Source: Anagrus nilaparvatae
Lineage: Eukaryota; Arthropoda; Insecta; Hymenoptera; Mymaridae
DNA: 64,000 bases
NCBI GenBank assembly: GCA_022575985.1
Contig: JAKSXM010000141.1
Location: 248,001-312,000 of the forward strand
Direction: 5' to 3'
The position numbers were made by a program, and so were the translations under genes. The notes under the pieces were generated by a model. The model was given only the letters and a program-made list of their open reading frames with translations. It did not search any database and was not told the origin of the DNA. How positions within the stretch are numbered: the first letter of the stretch is position 1; every line of letters starts with the position of its first letter. Shown one piece after another: positions 1-12,494 of this stretch.

Positions 1-340
1 TGTCTCACCGACTTGAAAAAAAAAATTCCTCAGAAAACGCGTTTAAAGTTTTTTTTTGTAAATAGTTTTGTAACATTTTTGTAAAAGTCTATGCCCATAA
101 CTTCGTTAATTTTATTCCGATCAATATGAAATTTTGTAGGGACACTCTTGAAATATTATACAATCGAATGAAATAATAAAAAAAATTTCGATTTTTTGAC
201 CATACCCCCCCCCCCCTTAAATTAATTAATTGACTATGTAAAACCAAGAGTAATAACTATATTTTTCCTCCCACATAATAAATTCTATAATAATAATAAT
301 AATAATAATAACAACAACAGTAATAATAATAATAATCAAG
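1..340. repeat. A+T-rich non-coding DNA with TAA/CAA microsatellite
   Basis: No coding signal is visible. The stretch holds homopolymer A/T runs, a C run near 208-217 and a trinucleotide microsatellite, mostly TAA with a short CAA part, at about 286-336. The microsatellite directly abuts the LINE fragment that follows. Confidence 0.7.
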
Positions 341-597
341 GCTCGATGCCTGCGTTCATTACGCGAGGATGTAAACAAAGACCCCTGGGTTCTAGGTTAC
401 AAAGTCGTAATGGGCAAGTTGAACCGGGGGTCTGACAATATGATGGACGCGGTGTCGACCGAACAAAACGTCGGTGCTCTCTTCCCTGAGCAGCCCATCC
501 GGGAAAACCCAGTAGAGGCGATACCCAGGGAGGAAGTGTCGCTATTCAGCGAGATCGAGATTGGACCATCTCGACCTTGCTATTTTTCATGGCCATG
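341..597 (+). pseudogene. R1-clade non-LTR retrotransposon fragment (endonuclease-RT linker)
   Basis: This island is markedly richer in G+C than its flanks. It reads as one open frame containing LREDVNKDPWVLGYKVVMGK, the pattern V-x-x-DPW-x-x-x-YK-x-V-x-x-KL that lies between the endonuclease and reverse transcriptase domains of R1/LOA-type LINE ORF2 proteins. Only this linker survives: there is no endonuclease, no RT catalytic motif and no 3' end. The in-frame ATG at 410 is internal to the ancestral ORF and probably not a real start. The frame ends at a TGA at 596-598 in A+T-rich DNA. The clade fits the LINE at 38956-40142, but the two fragments cover different parts of ORF2, so family identity cannot be tested here. 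Confidence 0.6.
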
Positions 598-667
598 AAC
601 TTTATTTGTGTGAACAAAATAGTAAATATACATTTATAGATCCTAACAGTCTTTACAAAGTATGTAA

Positions 668-3600
668 TACAGGGATTTACCCAATACGTGGTATTTTGAT
701 GTACCGTAAACAATAACAAAAAAGCCCTTTAAATTTTTTAAGGCAAGTTTTCAAAATGAAAAAAATTATGATAAAGAAAAAGTGAAGTTTCTTTATTACC
801 GACAATGGTAATTGTGTTAATAAAAAAAATATAGGGTCTTGACAGGGATTTTCATTCGAAAATATTTTTTTTGGTGCTTTCAAGCTTAACCATCAAAAAT
901 TTATTCAAGAAACTTTAAGAGCCCAATTTTTTAAAAAAATATGTTTGAATAATCAAGTTTTGGAAACGCGTTGAATTAAAAAAAAATTAAAGGACGCCTC
1001 ATAAAAGTAAGATTTTTGTTATAATTTATTTTTTAAATTAAAATTAATTTATTATGCGTTTAAACATTAAATGTAAACTTTAATAATGTAAACGTAACTT
1101 TAAACATTAAATTAAAAAAATAAAATATTTATTTACTAATTTTAATTATTTGTTTTAGCATCCTCAAAATAAATTTAAAAAATCTAGAATAGCAGCAACA
1201 AGATCAAAATTATAAATATTTCTTATCAGAGCAGAAGGTGCAATTTAACTTAAATAATTTTCATGCACGGTGTTATCAAGAGAAAAAGTAAACTACTCCT
1301 TAGCAGCTCAGCTGATTATCGAGAAAGTAGCAATTTAGTTCATTATACTGCGCTATAAGAAACGTTTTAGAAAAAGTGCACCTTCTGCTCCAAAGCAACA
1401 GAGATGCAAAATTTATGCATATCAAATTCAAGATTAGGATACATTTTTGTACATAAAATTTATTGTCTGTCTAAAGATAGAGAAATTCTAAAAACTTTGT
1501 AATCGACATGGTAATCTTGCATATTACTTATTGGAGCTAAAGGTGCATTTATACTTAAACATTTTTCATGCTTTTGTACTGTGTTATCGGCAAAAAAAAG
1601 GTAACTAGTCATTAATTGCTCAGTTGATTATCGAGACAATACCAACTAAGTTCATCTTAATGCTATGAAAAATGTGTTATAAAAAGTGCACCTTCTGTTC
1701 CAACAAGAGATATGAAATATTTATGTTCGTCAAATTCAAGATTAAGATAACATTTTGTGCATAAAAGTTATTGTATGACTAAAGGTAGATAAATTCTGAA
1801 GTCTTTCAATATACATGCTAATCTTGAATATTTATTATTGGAGCAGAAGGTGCATTTTTACTTAAATATTTTTCATGCATTTGTACTGTGTTGGTAATAA
1901 AAAAGTGTGCTATACACTCATCAATAGCTCAGCTGATTATCGGAGCAATAGCAACTTCATCTTAGTGAAAAGAGAAATATTTTAGGTAAAGTGCATCATC
2001 TGCTCCAATAGGTGAGATGCAATATTGTTGCATATCGAATTGGTACTTTTAACAGATTTTTTTACTTAAAATTGATAATTGTCTGTCTAAAGATAGTAAA
2101 ATTCTGAAAAACTTGTAGTCAACATGCTAATCTTGAATATTTATTATTGGAGCAGAAGGTGCATTTTTACTTAAAAATTATTCATGAATTTGTTATGTGT
2201 TGTTACTAAAACAGTGTGCAACTCGTCAATTGATCAGCTGATTATCGAGGCAATACCAACTAAGTTCATCTTAATGCTATGAAAAATGTGTTATAAAAAG
2301 TATGTATTATAAAAGCTTAATGTATTATAAAAGCTTCAATTCGATTTCAAAAATATTGCATATTACTTGCTGGAGCAGTTGGTGCACTTTTTCTAAAACT
2401 TTTCTCATAGCAGTATGATAAACTAAGTTTCTCGATAATCAGCTGAGCTATGCATACTAGTTCACTTTTTATTCTAGTAACACAGTGCATAAGCACGAAG
2501 AAAGTTTTTGTAAAAATGCACCTTCTGCTCCAATTCGTAATATGCAAGTTTAACAAGTCGATTACAAGTTTTATACAATTTCTCCATCTTTAGACAGACA
2601 ATAAAGTTTACGTACAGAAATGAAACAGAAGCTTCAATTCGATTTCAAAAATATTGCATATTACTTGCTGGAGCAGTTGGTGCACTTTTTCTAAAACTTT
2701 TCTCATAGCAGTATGATAAACTAAGTTTCTCGATAATCAGCTGAGCTATGCATACTAGTTCACTTTTTATTCTGGTAACACACACAGTGCATATGCACAA
2801 AAAAATTTTAGTAAAAATGCACCTTCTGCTCCAATTCGTAATATGCAAGTTTAACAAGTCGATTACAAGTTTTATAGAATTTCTCCTTCTTTAGACAGAC
2901 AATAAAGTTTATGTACATAAATGAAACAGAAGCTTCAATTCGATTTCAAAAATATTGCATATTACTTGCTGGAGCAGTTGGTGCACTTTTTCTAAAACTT
3001 TTCTCATAGCAGTATGATAAACTAAGTTTCTCGATAATCAGCTGAGCTATGCATACTAGTTCACTTTTTATTCTGGTAACACAGTGCATGAGCACGAAGA
3101 AAGATTTAGTAAAAATGCACCTTCTGCTCCAATTTGTAATATGAAAGTTTAGCAAGTCTATTACAAGTTTTATAGAATTTCTCCATCTTTAGACAGACAA
3201 TAAAGTTTACGTACAGAAATGAAACAGAAGCTTCAATTCGATTTCAAAAATATTGCATATTACTTGCTGGAGCAGTTGGTGCACTTTTTCTAAAACTTTT
3301 CTCATAGCAGTATGATAAACTAAGTTTCTCGATAATCAGCTGAGCTATGCATACTAGTTCACTTTTTATTCTGGTAACACAGTGCATGAGCACGAAGAAA
3401 GATTTAGTAAAAATGCACCTGCTGCTCCAATTTGTAATATGAAAGTTTAGCAAGTCTATTACAAGTTTTATAGAATTTCTCCATCTTTAGACAGACAATA
3501 AAGTTTACGTACAGAAATGAAACAGAAGCTTCAATTCGATTTCAAAAATATTGCATATTACTTGCTGGAGCAGTTGGTGCACTTTTTCTAAAACTTTTCT

Positions 3601-6134
3601 CATAGCAGTATGATAAACTAAGTTTCTCGATAATCAGCTGAGCTATGCATACTAGTTCACTTTTTATTCTGGTAACACAGTGCATGAGCACGAAGAAAGA
3701 TTTAGTAAAAATGCACCTGCTGCTCCAATTTGTAATATGAAAGTTTAGCAAGTCTATTACAAGTATACTGAAATATTGTAGAATTTCTCTATCTTTGGTC
3801 ATGCAAGAACTTTTATGTACAAAATGTTATCTTTATCTTGAAGTTGACGAACATAAATATTTCATCTCTCTTGTTGGAGCAGAAGGTGAACTTTACATGA
3901 AATATTTTTCATAGCATTAAGATGAACTTAGTTGCTATTGCCTCGATTATCAGCTGAGCAATTGACAAGTTGCTCACTTTTTTACTAACAACACATTAGA
4001 AATGCCAGAAAAATGTTAAAGTAAAAATGCACCTACTGCTCCAATAATAAATATTCAAGATTAGCATGTTGATTACAAGTTTTTCAGAATTTTACTATCT
4101 TTAGACAGACAATTATCAATTTTAAGTAAAAAAATCTATTAAAAGCACCAGTTCGTTATGCAACAATATTGTATCTCACCTATTGGAGCAGATGGTGAAC
4201 TTTACCTAAAATATTTCTCACTTCATTAAGATGAAGTTGCTATTGCTCGTTAATCAGCTGAGCTATTGATGAGTGTAGTACACTTTTTTATAACCAACGC
4301 AGTACAAATGCATGAAAAATATTTAAGTAAAAATGCACCTTCTGCCACAATAATAAATATTCAAGATTAGCATGTATATTGAAAGACTTTAGAATTTCTC
4401 TATCTTTAGTCAAACAATAACTTTTATGCACAAAATGTTATCTTAATCTTAAATTTGACGAACATAAATATTTCATCTCTCTTGTTGGAACAGAAGGTGC
4501 ACTTTTTATAACACATTTTTCATAGCATTAAGATGAACTTAGTTGGTATTGCCTCGATAATCAGCTGATCAATTGACGAGTTGCACACTGTTTTAGTAAC
4601 AACACATAACAAATTCATGAATAATTTTTAAGTAAAAATGCACCTTCTGCTCCAATAATAAATATTCAAGATTAGCATGTTGACTACAAGTTTTTCAGAA
4701 TTTTACTATCTTTAGACAGACAATTATCAATTTTAAGTAAAAAAATCTGTTAAAAGTACCAATTCGATATGCAACAATATTGCATCTCACCTATTGGAGC
4801 AGATGATGCACTTTACCTAAAATATTTCTCTTTTCACTAAGATGAAGTTGCTATTGCTCCGATAATCAGCTGAGCTATTGATGAGTGTATAGCACACTTT
4901 TTTATTACCAACACAGTACAAATGCATGAAAAATATTTAAGTAAAAATGCACCTTCTGCTCCAATAATAAATATTCAAGATTAGCATGTATATTGAAAGA
5001 CTTCAGAATTTATCTACCTTTAGTCATACAATAACTTTTATGCACAAAATGTTATCTTAATCTTGAATTTGACGAACATAAATATTTCATATCTCTTGTT
5101 GGAACAGAAGGTGCACTTTTTATAACACATTTTTCATAGCATTAAGATGAACTTAGTTGGTATTGACTCGATAATCAACTGAGCAATTAATGACTAGTTA
5201 CCTTTTTTTTGCCGATAACACAGTACAAAAGCATGAAAAATGTTTAAGTATAAATGCACCTTTAGCTCCAATAAGTAATATGCAAGATTACCATGTCGAT
5301 TACAAAGTTTTTAGAATTTCTCTATCTTTAGACAGACAATAAATTTTATGTACAAAAATGTATCCTAATCTTGAATTTGATATGCATAAATTTTGCATCT
5401 CTGTTGCTTTGGAGCAGAAGGTGCACTTTTTCTAAAACGTTTCTTATAGCGCAGTATAATGAACTAAATTGCTACTTTCTCGATAATCAGCTGAGCTGCT
5501 AAGGAGTAGTTTACTTTTTCTCTTGATAACACCGTGCATGAAAATTATTTAAGTTAAATTGCACCTTCTGCTCTGATAAGAAATATTTATAATTTTGATC
5601 TTGTTGCTGCTATTCTAGATTTTTTAAATTTATTTTGAGGATGCTAAAACAAATAATTAAAATTAGTAAATAAATATTTTATTTTTTTAATTTAATGTTT
5701 AAAGTTACGTTTACATTATTAAAGTTTACATTTAATGTTTAAACGCATAATAAATTAATTTTAATTTAAAAAATAAATTATAACAAAAATCTTACTTTTA
5801 TGAGGCGTCCTTTAATTTTTTTTTAATTCAACGCGTTTCCAAAACTTGATTATTCAAACATATTTTTTTAAAAAATTGGGCTCTTAAAGTTTCTTGAATA
5901 AATTTTTGATGGTTAAGCTTGAAAGCACCAAAAAAAATATTTTCGAATGAAAATCCCTGTCAAGACCCTATATTTTTTTTATTAACACAATTACCATTGT
6001 CGGTAATAAAGAAACTTCACTTTTTCTTTATCATAATTTTTTTCATTTTGAAAACTTGCCTTAAAAAATTTAAAGGGCTTTTTTGTTATTGTTTACGGTA
6101 CATCAAAATACCACGTATTGGGTAAATCCCTGTA
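668..6134. mobile_element. Giant foldback element, 5.5 kb, TAA target duplication
   Basis: The two ends are inverted copies beginning TACAGGGATTTACCCAATAC on the left and its complement on the right, flanked by TAA at 665-667 and 6135-6137. The arms (668 to about 2330 and about 3780 to 6134) match almost base for base over at least 1.5 kb and enclose a direct tandem array. Both arms are built of diverged units of about 300 bp in which TGGAGCAGAAGGTGCA faces its own complement around a core CGATAATCAGCTGAGC. The element is therefore a palindrome made of smaller palindromes. No protein gene is visible; the 68-codon mirror-image frames in the arms (677-883 and 5919-6125) are just the inverted copies. 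A 3-bp TWA duplication is typical of PIF/Harbinger elements and the architecture recalls Foldback elements; I do not assign a superfamily. Confidence 0.85.
2335..3770. repeat. Five direct tandem copies of a 298-301-bp unit (loop of the foldback)
   Basis: Copies begin near 2335, 2633, 2934, 3232 and 3530, giving spacings of 298, 301, 298 and 298 bp. They are nearly identical, unlike the diverged units in the arms. The 301-bp copy differs by a CA-type expansion near 2780. Each copy contains the facing GGAGCAG..TGCAC and TGCACCT..CTGCTCC pair around CGATAATCAGCTGAGC. The last copy diverges after about 3760. The homogeneity suggests recent amplification or conversion in the centre of the element. 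The 69-70-codon minus-strand frames repeated in each unit are a by-product of the repeat. Confidence 0.9.
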
Positions 6135-6345
6135 TAATGTTATAAATGTTTAAAATAGCAGTTGTAAATAATTTAAAAAATATTAAAAAAATTAAATAAA
6201 TGTAATATTAAATGTATATGTATGTATATAATAGTAATTGTAAATTAAAATTTGGTGTTGATAAAGTTTGTTACAGTCATTTTAAGAATTAATGTATTAT
6301 AGTAATCTATCAGACTAGAAAGCACAGTAACTTAGCTACTTATAA
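6135..6345. other. A+T-rich stretch, probable LINE 3' untranslated remnant
   Basis: No gene is seen. The stretch lies downstream of the minus-strand RT remnant and holds short TATG-type simple repeats at about 6210-6230. It may be the 3' end of that LINE, into which the foldback later inserted; this is inference. Confidence 0.35.
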
Positions 6346-7330
6346 TTAAGGATCTAGCGTAAGTAAATGATTATACAGAGCAGTTTTAAAACTATTTAAG
6401 GAAGATTTAAATCGGATCTCGGAGGGTAGGGAAATCCAGAAATTAGTACCTTGCAGTTGAAAAGAGTGAGATCCACAATTTTTTGAACCAGGAAGGTCAA
6501 GTTCTTTTGTGCGACGTTGGCCTCTGGCATTTTATCTGGGCACATGTCTCACAAAAAAGTCAATTAGATAGAAAGGTTCACGTAAACGTAGTATCTTGTA
6601 AATTATAATGCCTGTAAAGTAAAGACTACGTGAGTCAGTGCACAACCAGTTTAGTTTTTTCCTGTATGGTGATATATGTGTATCCCTACTCACTCCGTAG
6701 ATGTATCTAAGTGATGCATTACTCAGTCTTTGCAGTCGAGCTTTTAGCATAGTATTTGCGTCAATATATAATGTATTGCTATAATATTGCGGTGCAATTA
6801 GAGCCTTCACTAGTCTAGTCCTTAAGGTCTCTGTCGTGCAATATCGAATAAAACGTAATGTGTAGAGAATCCTATTAAGCTGTTATTTGTGAGTCCCATG
6901 AGAGTTTACTGTCAATTATGACGCCCAAACTTTTAACCTCTTTCACAAAAGGGATTTTTATGCTGTTGCCTACCTCTATTTCTAAGTTGAGCGGATTAAG
7001 GCGGTTAACATAGGTAGATGTGCCAAAGAAAATAGCTGTGGTTTTTTTTTGATTGAGGCGGAACATAATATTTTCAGCCTATGATACTTTTTCAGAGGGA
7101 ACATGTACATAGACTTGAAGATCGTCTGCATAGAGCAGATAGAAGACTCCGTTAGGTAGACGAGATTTGAGGTCGCTTATATACAGGCAAAATAGCAACG
7201 GGCCCAGGACAGATCCTTGAGGGACCCCAAGGTTGGTAGTAAGCAAGTCTGAGCAAGATGTTTTAGAGGCCACCTGGAGTTGTCTGCCTTGTAGGTAGGA
7301 TTTAATTCATAGCAAGGCTATTTTAGAAAA
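6346..7330 (-). pseudogene. Decayed CR1/Jockey-type LINE reverse transcriptase (C-terminal half)
   Basis: Read on the minus strand, three broken frames together cover the C-terminal half of a LINE reverse transcriptase. The first part holds LGVPQGSVLGPLLFCLYISD and the catalytic YADD (about 7120-7132). The second has the conserved KSLGVIIDSKLSWDSQI block. The third has the thumb-like region LQRLSNASLRYIYGVSRD and then PYRKKLNWL. The reading ends near 6346 with a tail containing GTNFWISLPSEIRFKSS, typical of this group. Frame changes and stops between the blocks show that it is dead. The 5' half, endonuclease included, is missing. The sequence style is CR1/L2/Jockey, clearly distinct from the R1-type fragments elsewhere in the window. 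Class is confident, clade less so. Confidence 0.8.
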
Positions 7331-7693
7331 AGGGGTATTTTTGGCTAATTTAAGGGTCAAGTTCCGATTTCGCATGGAAAAGACCCCGATTTTCATGTTC
7401 GCCGACCTAAAAATCCTATAGTAGACCAAATCTGGTGGCAGCCACAAACAATACCACCCCCCCCCCTCCCGTGATTTTACTGGTGTAATATGCCAACGTT
7501 GGAAAATATTAATGAGAAATGAACTTATTTAAATTTCTTATTTCAAAATTGAACCCTAGCTCCGTGTGTCCTCTATGACGATTTTGTTTCTTAAATACAA
7601 GTAAGTGAAATCAATAATAGAGCACACGAAGGGTAAAAAAAAAACGTATAGGAAAAGAAATTGGCTAAGTAGGAAATATCAGTGAAATTACTA
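7331..7693. other. Non-coding spacer with C run
   Basis: No gene is seen. It contains a run of C at about 7447-7457 and A runs near 7636-7645. Confidence 0.5.
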
Positions 7694-8378
7694 CACTGAA
7701 AAAAAATTCCACTTCTGGTTAGCGGAATTTATTTTTCTTCGCAAACAATTGCAAATGACTTGAAACGTAAAGAAAATTTAAAAAAAAAAAACATTTTTTC
7801 TTTTCTTTTTTCAAAAAATTTCTCAAATCTCATCATACTGATATACGCCTATCCCAACTAAGCGGGAAAAATATTTTATTGTTAATTTTCTTTACTTTTC
7901 AAGTCATAATGCAATCGTTTGACGAGATAAAAGTTTCCTCTAGCTACAAGTGGAATTTCGCTTGCTGCAAGTATTACAAATTTATGAGTACAAATATTGT
8001 CTTTAGAAAAAAAAATTCTGCTTGCCCCAACAGGAAATATTTCGGCAATTTTGAAAATTTCATTTGCAGCTAGCGGATTTTTTTTATTTCGTTAAACGAT
8101 TTCAAATTTATTAAAACGTAAAGAAATTAAAAAAAAAAAAAATGTTTTACAACTTTTTTTGGGATATTTGTGTATCGGTATATATAATGAACCATCAGAA
8201 ATTTTTTTTAAAAAAATAGAAAAAATTGTTTCTTTAATTTTACAAAAAGTCATTTGCAATCGTTTGAGTAGAAAAAAAATTTCGCTTGCCACCAGCATAA
8301 TTCCGTTTGCCATTATCGAATTTTCCGCATGCCGCAAGCAGAATATTTCCGATTGCGGCAAGCGGCTTTTTTTTTAGT
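7694..8378. mobile_element. Inverted-repeat element with CACTGAAAAAAA-type ends
   Basis: The left end reads CACTGAAAAAAAATTCC and the right end is the complement CGGCTTTTTTTTTAGTG, so the outer inverted repeat is imperfect. Inside, a motif of the kind GCAAGCGGAATTT recurs in both orientations, along with blocks resembling TCATTTGCAATCGTTTGA (near 7910 and 8250). No coding frame is convincing. Flanks do not show a clean target duplication: TA on the left and TG on the right, which may be a decayed TA. It is called a non-autonomous DNA transposon. Confidence 0.55.
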
Positions 8379-8910
8379 GTGGAACCTTGAATAAATATTT
8401 TCTGTAACCCGCAGGTTTGAAGGAATTTGGAAAAAATCAACCAATATGATCAAAACTAAGGTGTCGCATGAATGTGCTTTTTTGAAAAAATTAACAATAA
8501 TAATTTTGAATCACATCATGACATAAAATTGTATTACATTTTTATTTTTTTAAATAAAAATGGTTGTTTTTTCATTAATTTAATTGTACACCTTATTTGG
8601 CCCGATTCTTTAATATTCAAAATTTGTTATAATAATGAGAATAATAATTATTTTTAAATATTTTTAAAAAACTTTAAAATTAAGATACAAAATTTTAAAG
8701 TTTACATTTTAAAAAAACTTTTGCAACTTAAAAAAAAAAAGAAAAATAAAATAAAATGAAAAAAAAATTCAAGTCCCTAAACAATTGAAAATCCTAGTCT
8801 TTTTTTATACTCTTTATTTTGCATTATTATTTGAATTGACTACATTTGCTTTGATTTTTTTTTTTTAAATAAAATATGGTTACGTATTTAGATATCTATT
8901 GAGATACGTA
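8379..8910. other. A+T-rich spacer
   Basis: No gene, repeat end or regulatory site could be recognised. Confidence 0.5.
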
Positions 8911-10729
8911 CACTGTAAAAAACAACTCCGGTGATTTTACGAAAAAATTGGCAAATTTACGAAAATTTAGTAAATTTTTGAAAAAATTTGCAATTTTTCG
9001 ACAAAAATCGGAAATTTACTAATATTTGTAAATTTATGAAAAAATAGTAAATTATATTAGATTTATTTTTTCGTAAATTTTCGACAAAATCGTAAATTTA
9101 CAACTATGTCGTAATTTTACGATTTTTGTAGAAAAATTGCAAATTTTAATTTGAAAATTTGCGACAAACAGTTGTGAAATTAGAAGCCATATTTTTGTAC
9201 CTAAAAACGCATAGCAAACCATTTAGAGTTATAAAATAATGTTTTTTTATTTTACACCATGAGAAAAGATGAATACTTTTTTTTTCGCTACATATTTCTG
9301 TTAGCAAATAGGTATACCTAATTACCTATTAATAATTATATACATATAATTATTAATATTTTAAGAGGCTCAATTTAAACCAAAAGTATAAGATGCATGG
9401 TTGGGTCTTCAAATCGGGTCAAAAGTATTTTTTTTCCGAAAGTACTACTAAAATTAAGCCTCCACGACAGTTTTTATAGCTTATAAGTTTCCGTCCTCGA
9501 TTTTTGGCGTCCATTTTTGCGTTTTGGACTTTTATAAAAAAGTAAAATAAATGAGAGAAAATTTTTCTTTTTTTTTCTGTAAAAAACACACATTCACATG
9601 AAAAATTTTTTCCTCTTAGGCCCGGATAGGAAATTTCCAATCCAATTCTGGGGTCAAAAATTTTTTTGAGCTGTGCATGCGCGAGAATTCGCTAAAATAT
9701 CCCTTAAACCCTCTTTTTTTTTAATTTGAATTCCTCAAAAGTATATAAATAAAAAATCCTCTAGTATAGGTTTTAAAATACTTCTGACAGTTCAAATTTT
9801 ATGATGAAAAAAAGAAACCACTAGGTTATTGCGTTTTGAGTGCTCTAGATTAAAATATAGTAGCTTTAAAACTTCGCTTTTTAAAAATTTCAAATTTCCC
9901 GCCAAGTCACGGACCAATTAAAAATCTGACCTAAAATTTGAATTCCGCGTCAAATTTTACATAAGGATATATACATAAGTTTAGCGATACCAAAAACATT
10001 TCACGAAATATAAAAAATAAATATAAAAAAAAATTTTTGTTGTTTACAGCCACTTGAGGACTACCCTGGGTATAGTCGACCCCTAAAATGCCCTTAAATG
10101 ATCTGAAGATTGGCATGGAGTCATTTTTTAGCCTAAAATTTAACATACTTCACGAAGAGTATTTTTGGAGAACTTTTTTTTTTAATCACCCTATAACGTA
10201 GGTATATAGTTTTTTATATATTACAATTACGTTTTAATACAAAAACTCTTAAAAACATAAAAAAATATATCCTTGTAAAGTAAAAATATCCCATTTAAAT
10301 TATAATTGACTCATCCTATTTTTGTTTATAATAACTTGTTCGTCCAGATTACCCTTTTTTACTTAATTAAAAACATTTTTTATTCTTAAAATATTAATAA
10401 TTACCTATTTGCTAACCTATTTGCTAACAAAAATATAGCGAAAAAAAAAGTATTAATCTTTTCTCATGGTGTAAAATAAAAAAACATTATTTTATGACTC
10501 TAAATGGTTTGCTATGCGTTTTTATACTATACAACATAGTTGTAAATTTACGATTTTGTCGAAAATTTACGAAAAAATAAATCGTTAATTTACTATTTTT
10601 TCGCAAATTTACAAATATTAGTAAATTTCCGATTTTTGTCGAAAAATTGCAAATTTTTTCGAAAATTTACTAAATTTTCGTAAATTTACCAATTTTTTCG
10701 TAAAATCACCGGAGTTGTTTTTTACAGTG
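8911..10729. mobile_element. 1.8-kb inverted-repeat element, CACTGTAAAAAACAACTCCG ends, TA duplication
   Basis: Left and right arms of more than 300 bp (8911 to about 9300 and about 10400 to 10729) are near-perfect inverted copies. The ends are CACTGTAAAAAACAACTCCG and its complement, flanked by TA at 8909-8910 and 10730-10731. The arms carry many short variants of GTAAATTTACGA and its complement, so each arm is itself rich in small hairpins. About 1.1 kb of unrelated A+T-rich sequence lies between them, without a credible transposase. It is a non-autonomous element mobilised by an unknown transposase. The TA duplication fits Tc1/mariner-like insertion but does not prove it. Confidence 0.8.
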
Positions 10730-10731
10730 TA

Positions 10732-11224
10732 AACATTTTCACCTGTGAATTTTTAAAAAGTTTTATTCGTATTTTTTATTTATATTTTATATTTATTTTA
10801 TTTTATTGGTTTAAATAAATAATGCGTAATAAACAATATAAATTTATAAAACTTTTAAAAAGTATAAGAAGTTTCAATTATTCTTCTTAACATATATTTT
10901 TTTGTATAGAATTGTTTTATAATGTTCAAGGCGTGCAAATTTTAAATAAAAAATTTTAATTGAATTAAAATAATTTTATTTATTGTTTTAATCAAAAAAA
11001 TATAGATACTCTTATACTTAGATATGTAATTAGTTAAAATTTTAATTCGGTAAATAATTTTTTTTTTCAAATAAAAATAAAGAAAGTTTCATATATAATA
11101 TGTTTTCGAAAAAAAGTCAGTTATTTAAAAATATAAAATGTTCATTATTTAATTAAGAAAGCACTCAAATATAAAATTCAGATATTTTTTTAAGTCCAAA
11201 ATCTTTTTATTCCTTATTATCTTA
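10732..11224. other. 3' flank of MB1, A+T-rich
   Basis: No gene is recognised. The stretch lies just downstream (minus strand) of the MB1 stop codon and should include its polyadenylation region. Confidence 0.4.
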
Positions 11225-12494
11225 TTATTTGTCGTTTTTAGCCTCATCCTCGTTCTTGTCTGAAAAAAAATTTAATTTTTTTTTAATAAGTAATTCTAAA
11301 AATTTGATGTATTTGAAAAAAGGACCAAAATAAGAGTCTACACTAAATAAACAATATTTTATAAAACTTACTTCTTAATGACCATAGTAGTCTATCGCTT
11401 AATCTTTTACTAGAATTAACAATTTTTTCAATGTCTGGATGGTTTCTAAATGCATCTTTATTTTTAATTACGAATATAAGAGATTTATTCAATAATATTT
11501 CAGAATTGGAAGCATCAGCCGCTGTAAGAATTTTCCCAATATTATCGATACTTAATTCATCGCACAACGCCTCCTCGCAGAGTTTCTTTAAATCGCTGAT
11601 GGCATATTTTTCGGCAGCCACAATTAACTCATGGGCTATTTCAAGCAAATTGTCTACTTTGTTGATGTATATAAACCGTAACATTTCTCGGATGACTACA
11701 AAACTCGTATCCATTATTTCTATGGAATTCGCTGATGCCTTTTCTTTTTTTAAAATTTCTAAAAATACAGGACTTGCAGCAGCTAGTACATTTTTGTGAA
11801 CTTTGATTTCTTTTTTACCAATGACTAAAGTACAATCAGCAAATAAAGTATCTTTATATAAATTTTTCCACGTGTTGCTTACATTTTCTAGCACAGCCTT
11901 TGATGATAATGCAAATTCTGAATCCAAATTATTATCTATATCTGATAATTTCATTGTTTTTGAGTTAAAATCTTCCACTAAACAAGCTTTAATGCAACAA
12001 AGTAGAATAAGCTTATCATTTTGTAAATATTTTTTAAGATCCTCTTTCTTTATAAATTTATCGCAACCGTACATACTTATATCTCTTTTAAATTTTTTAT
12101 TACCAGTTACTGACTTTTGTAATACATTTTCTTTATCAAATAATGTAATTGAAAATTTAGCTTGAATTGTTTTTATTGGTTTTGAGAATTTCGGACATAA
12201 ATAAATAGACACGTAATCTTTACTTTCATCTCTAGCTCCATTAGGATATATTAAAAGATACCAAGAGATACTGTCATTCCCTTCCATTTTAAAACATGGA
12301 CTGCTTATGCTCAAGCTTGTAATTAAATAATTTTTTTCACTAAAATCATGAATTATGCAAAGAAAATTGCAATAAAATTCATTAGCAGTTACAACTTTGT
12401 CTTTCATATACCAATCACTCATTTGAATTTTTGTACCTTTTTTACAAAATTTTTTGGCAGCCAAAAGAACATCTTTATAATCTAAATCACTCAT
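11225..12494 (-). CDS. MB1: MATH-BTB (TD-POZ/SPOP-like) protein, two exons
   Basis: Exon 1 is 12494-11372 and exon 2 is 11259-11225. The donor AAGAA|GTAAGT and acceptor TTTTTTTTCAG|AC join in frame to end in NKNEDEAKNDK. The 385-residue product has a MATH domain (about residues 40-175, with FLCIIHDFSEK and ISWYLLIYPNG), a BTB/POZ domain (about 210-310, with LFADCTLVIGKKEIKVHKNV and AAASPVFLEIL) and a short BACK-like helical tail. By family knowledge such proteins bind substrates through MATH and cullin-3 through BTB, acting as ubiquitin-ligase adaptors in nucleus or cytosol. The ATG at 12494 gives MSDLDYKDVLLAAKKFC, which aligns with the MSYSNKKVLLAAK start of the copies downstream. It is the most diverged of the five copies and lies outside the duplicated units. 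Antisense frames at 11431-12165 are shadows. Confidence 0.85.

Noticed and set aside
2335..3770. CRISPR-like array
   Set aside because: The repeat unit is about 300 bp with no unique spacers, in a eukaryotic context.
2347..3802. Repeated 69-86-codon minus-strand frames resembling a tandem gene family
   Set aside because: They coincide exactly with the 298-bp repeat units, begin at non-ATG codons and lie in the loop of a palindromic element; the conservation is that of the repeat.
677..6125. Mirror-image 68-codon ORFs at 677-883 and 5919-6125
   Set aside because: Identical because they lie in inverted arms; no ATG start and no coding character.
8911..10729. Transib assignment from the CACTG ends
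   Set aside because: The flanking duplication is TA, not the 5-bp G+C-rich duplication expected for Transib.
11431..12165. Plus-strand frames of 120-122 codons opposite MB1, and similar ones opposite MB2 and MB3
   Set aside because: Antisense shadows of MATH-BTB exons; they show no family features and change with the sense codons.
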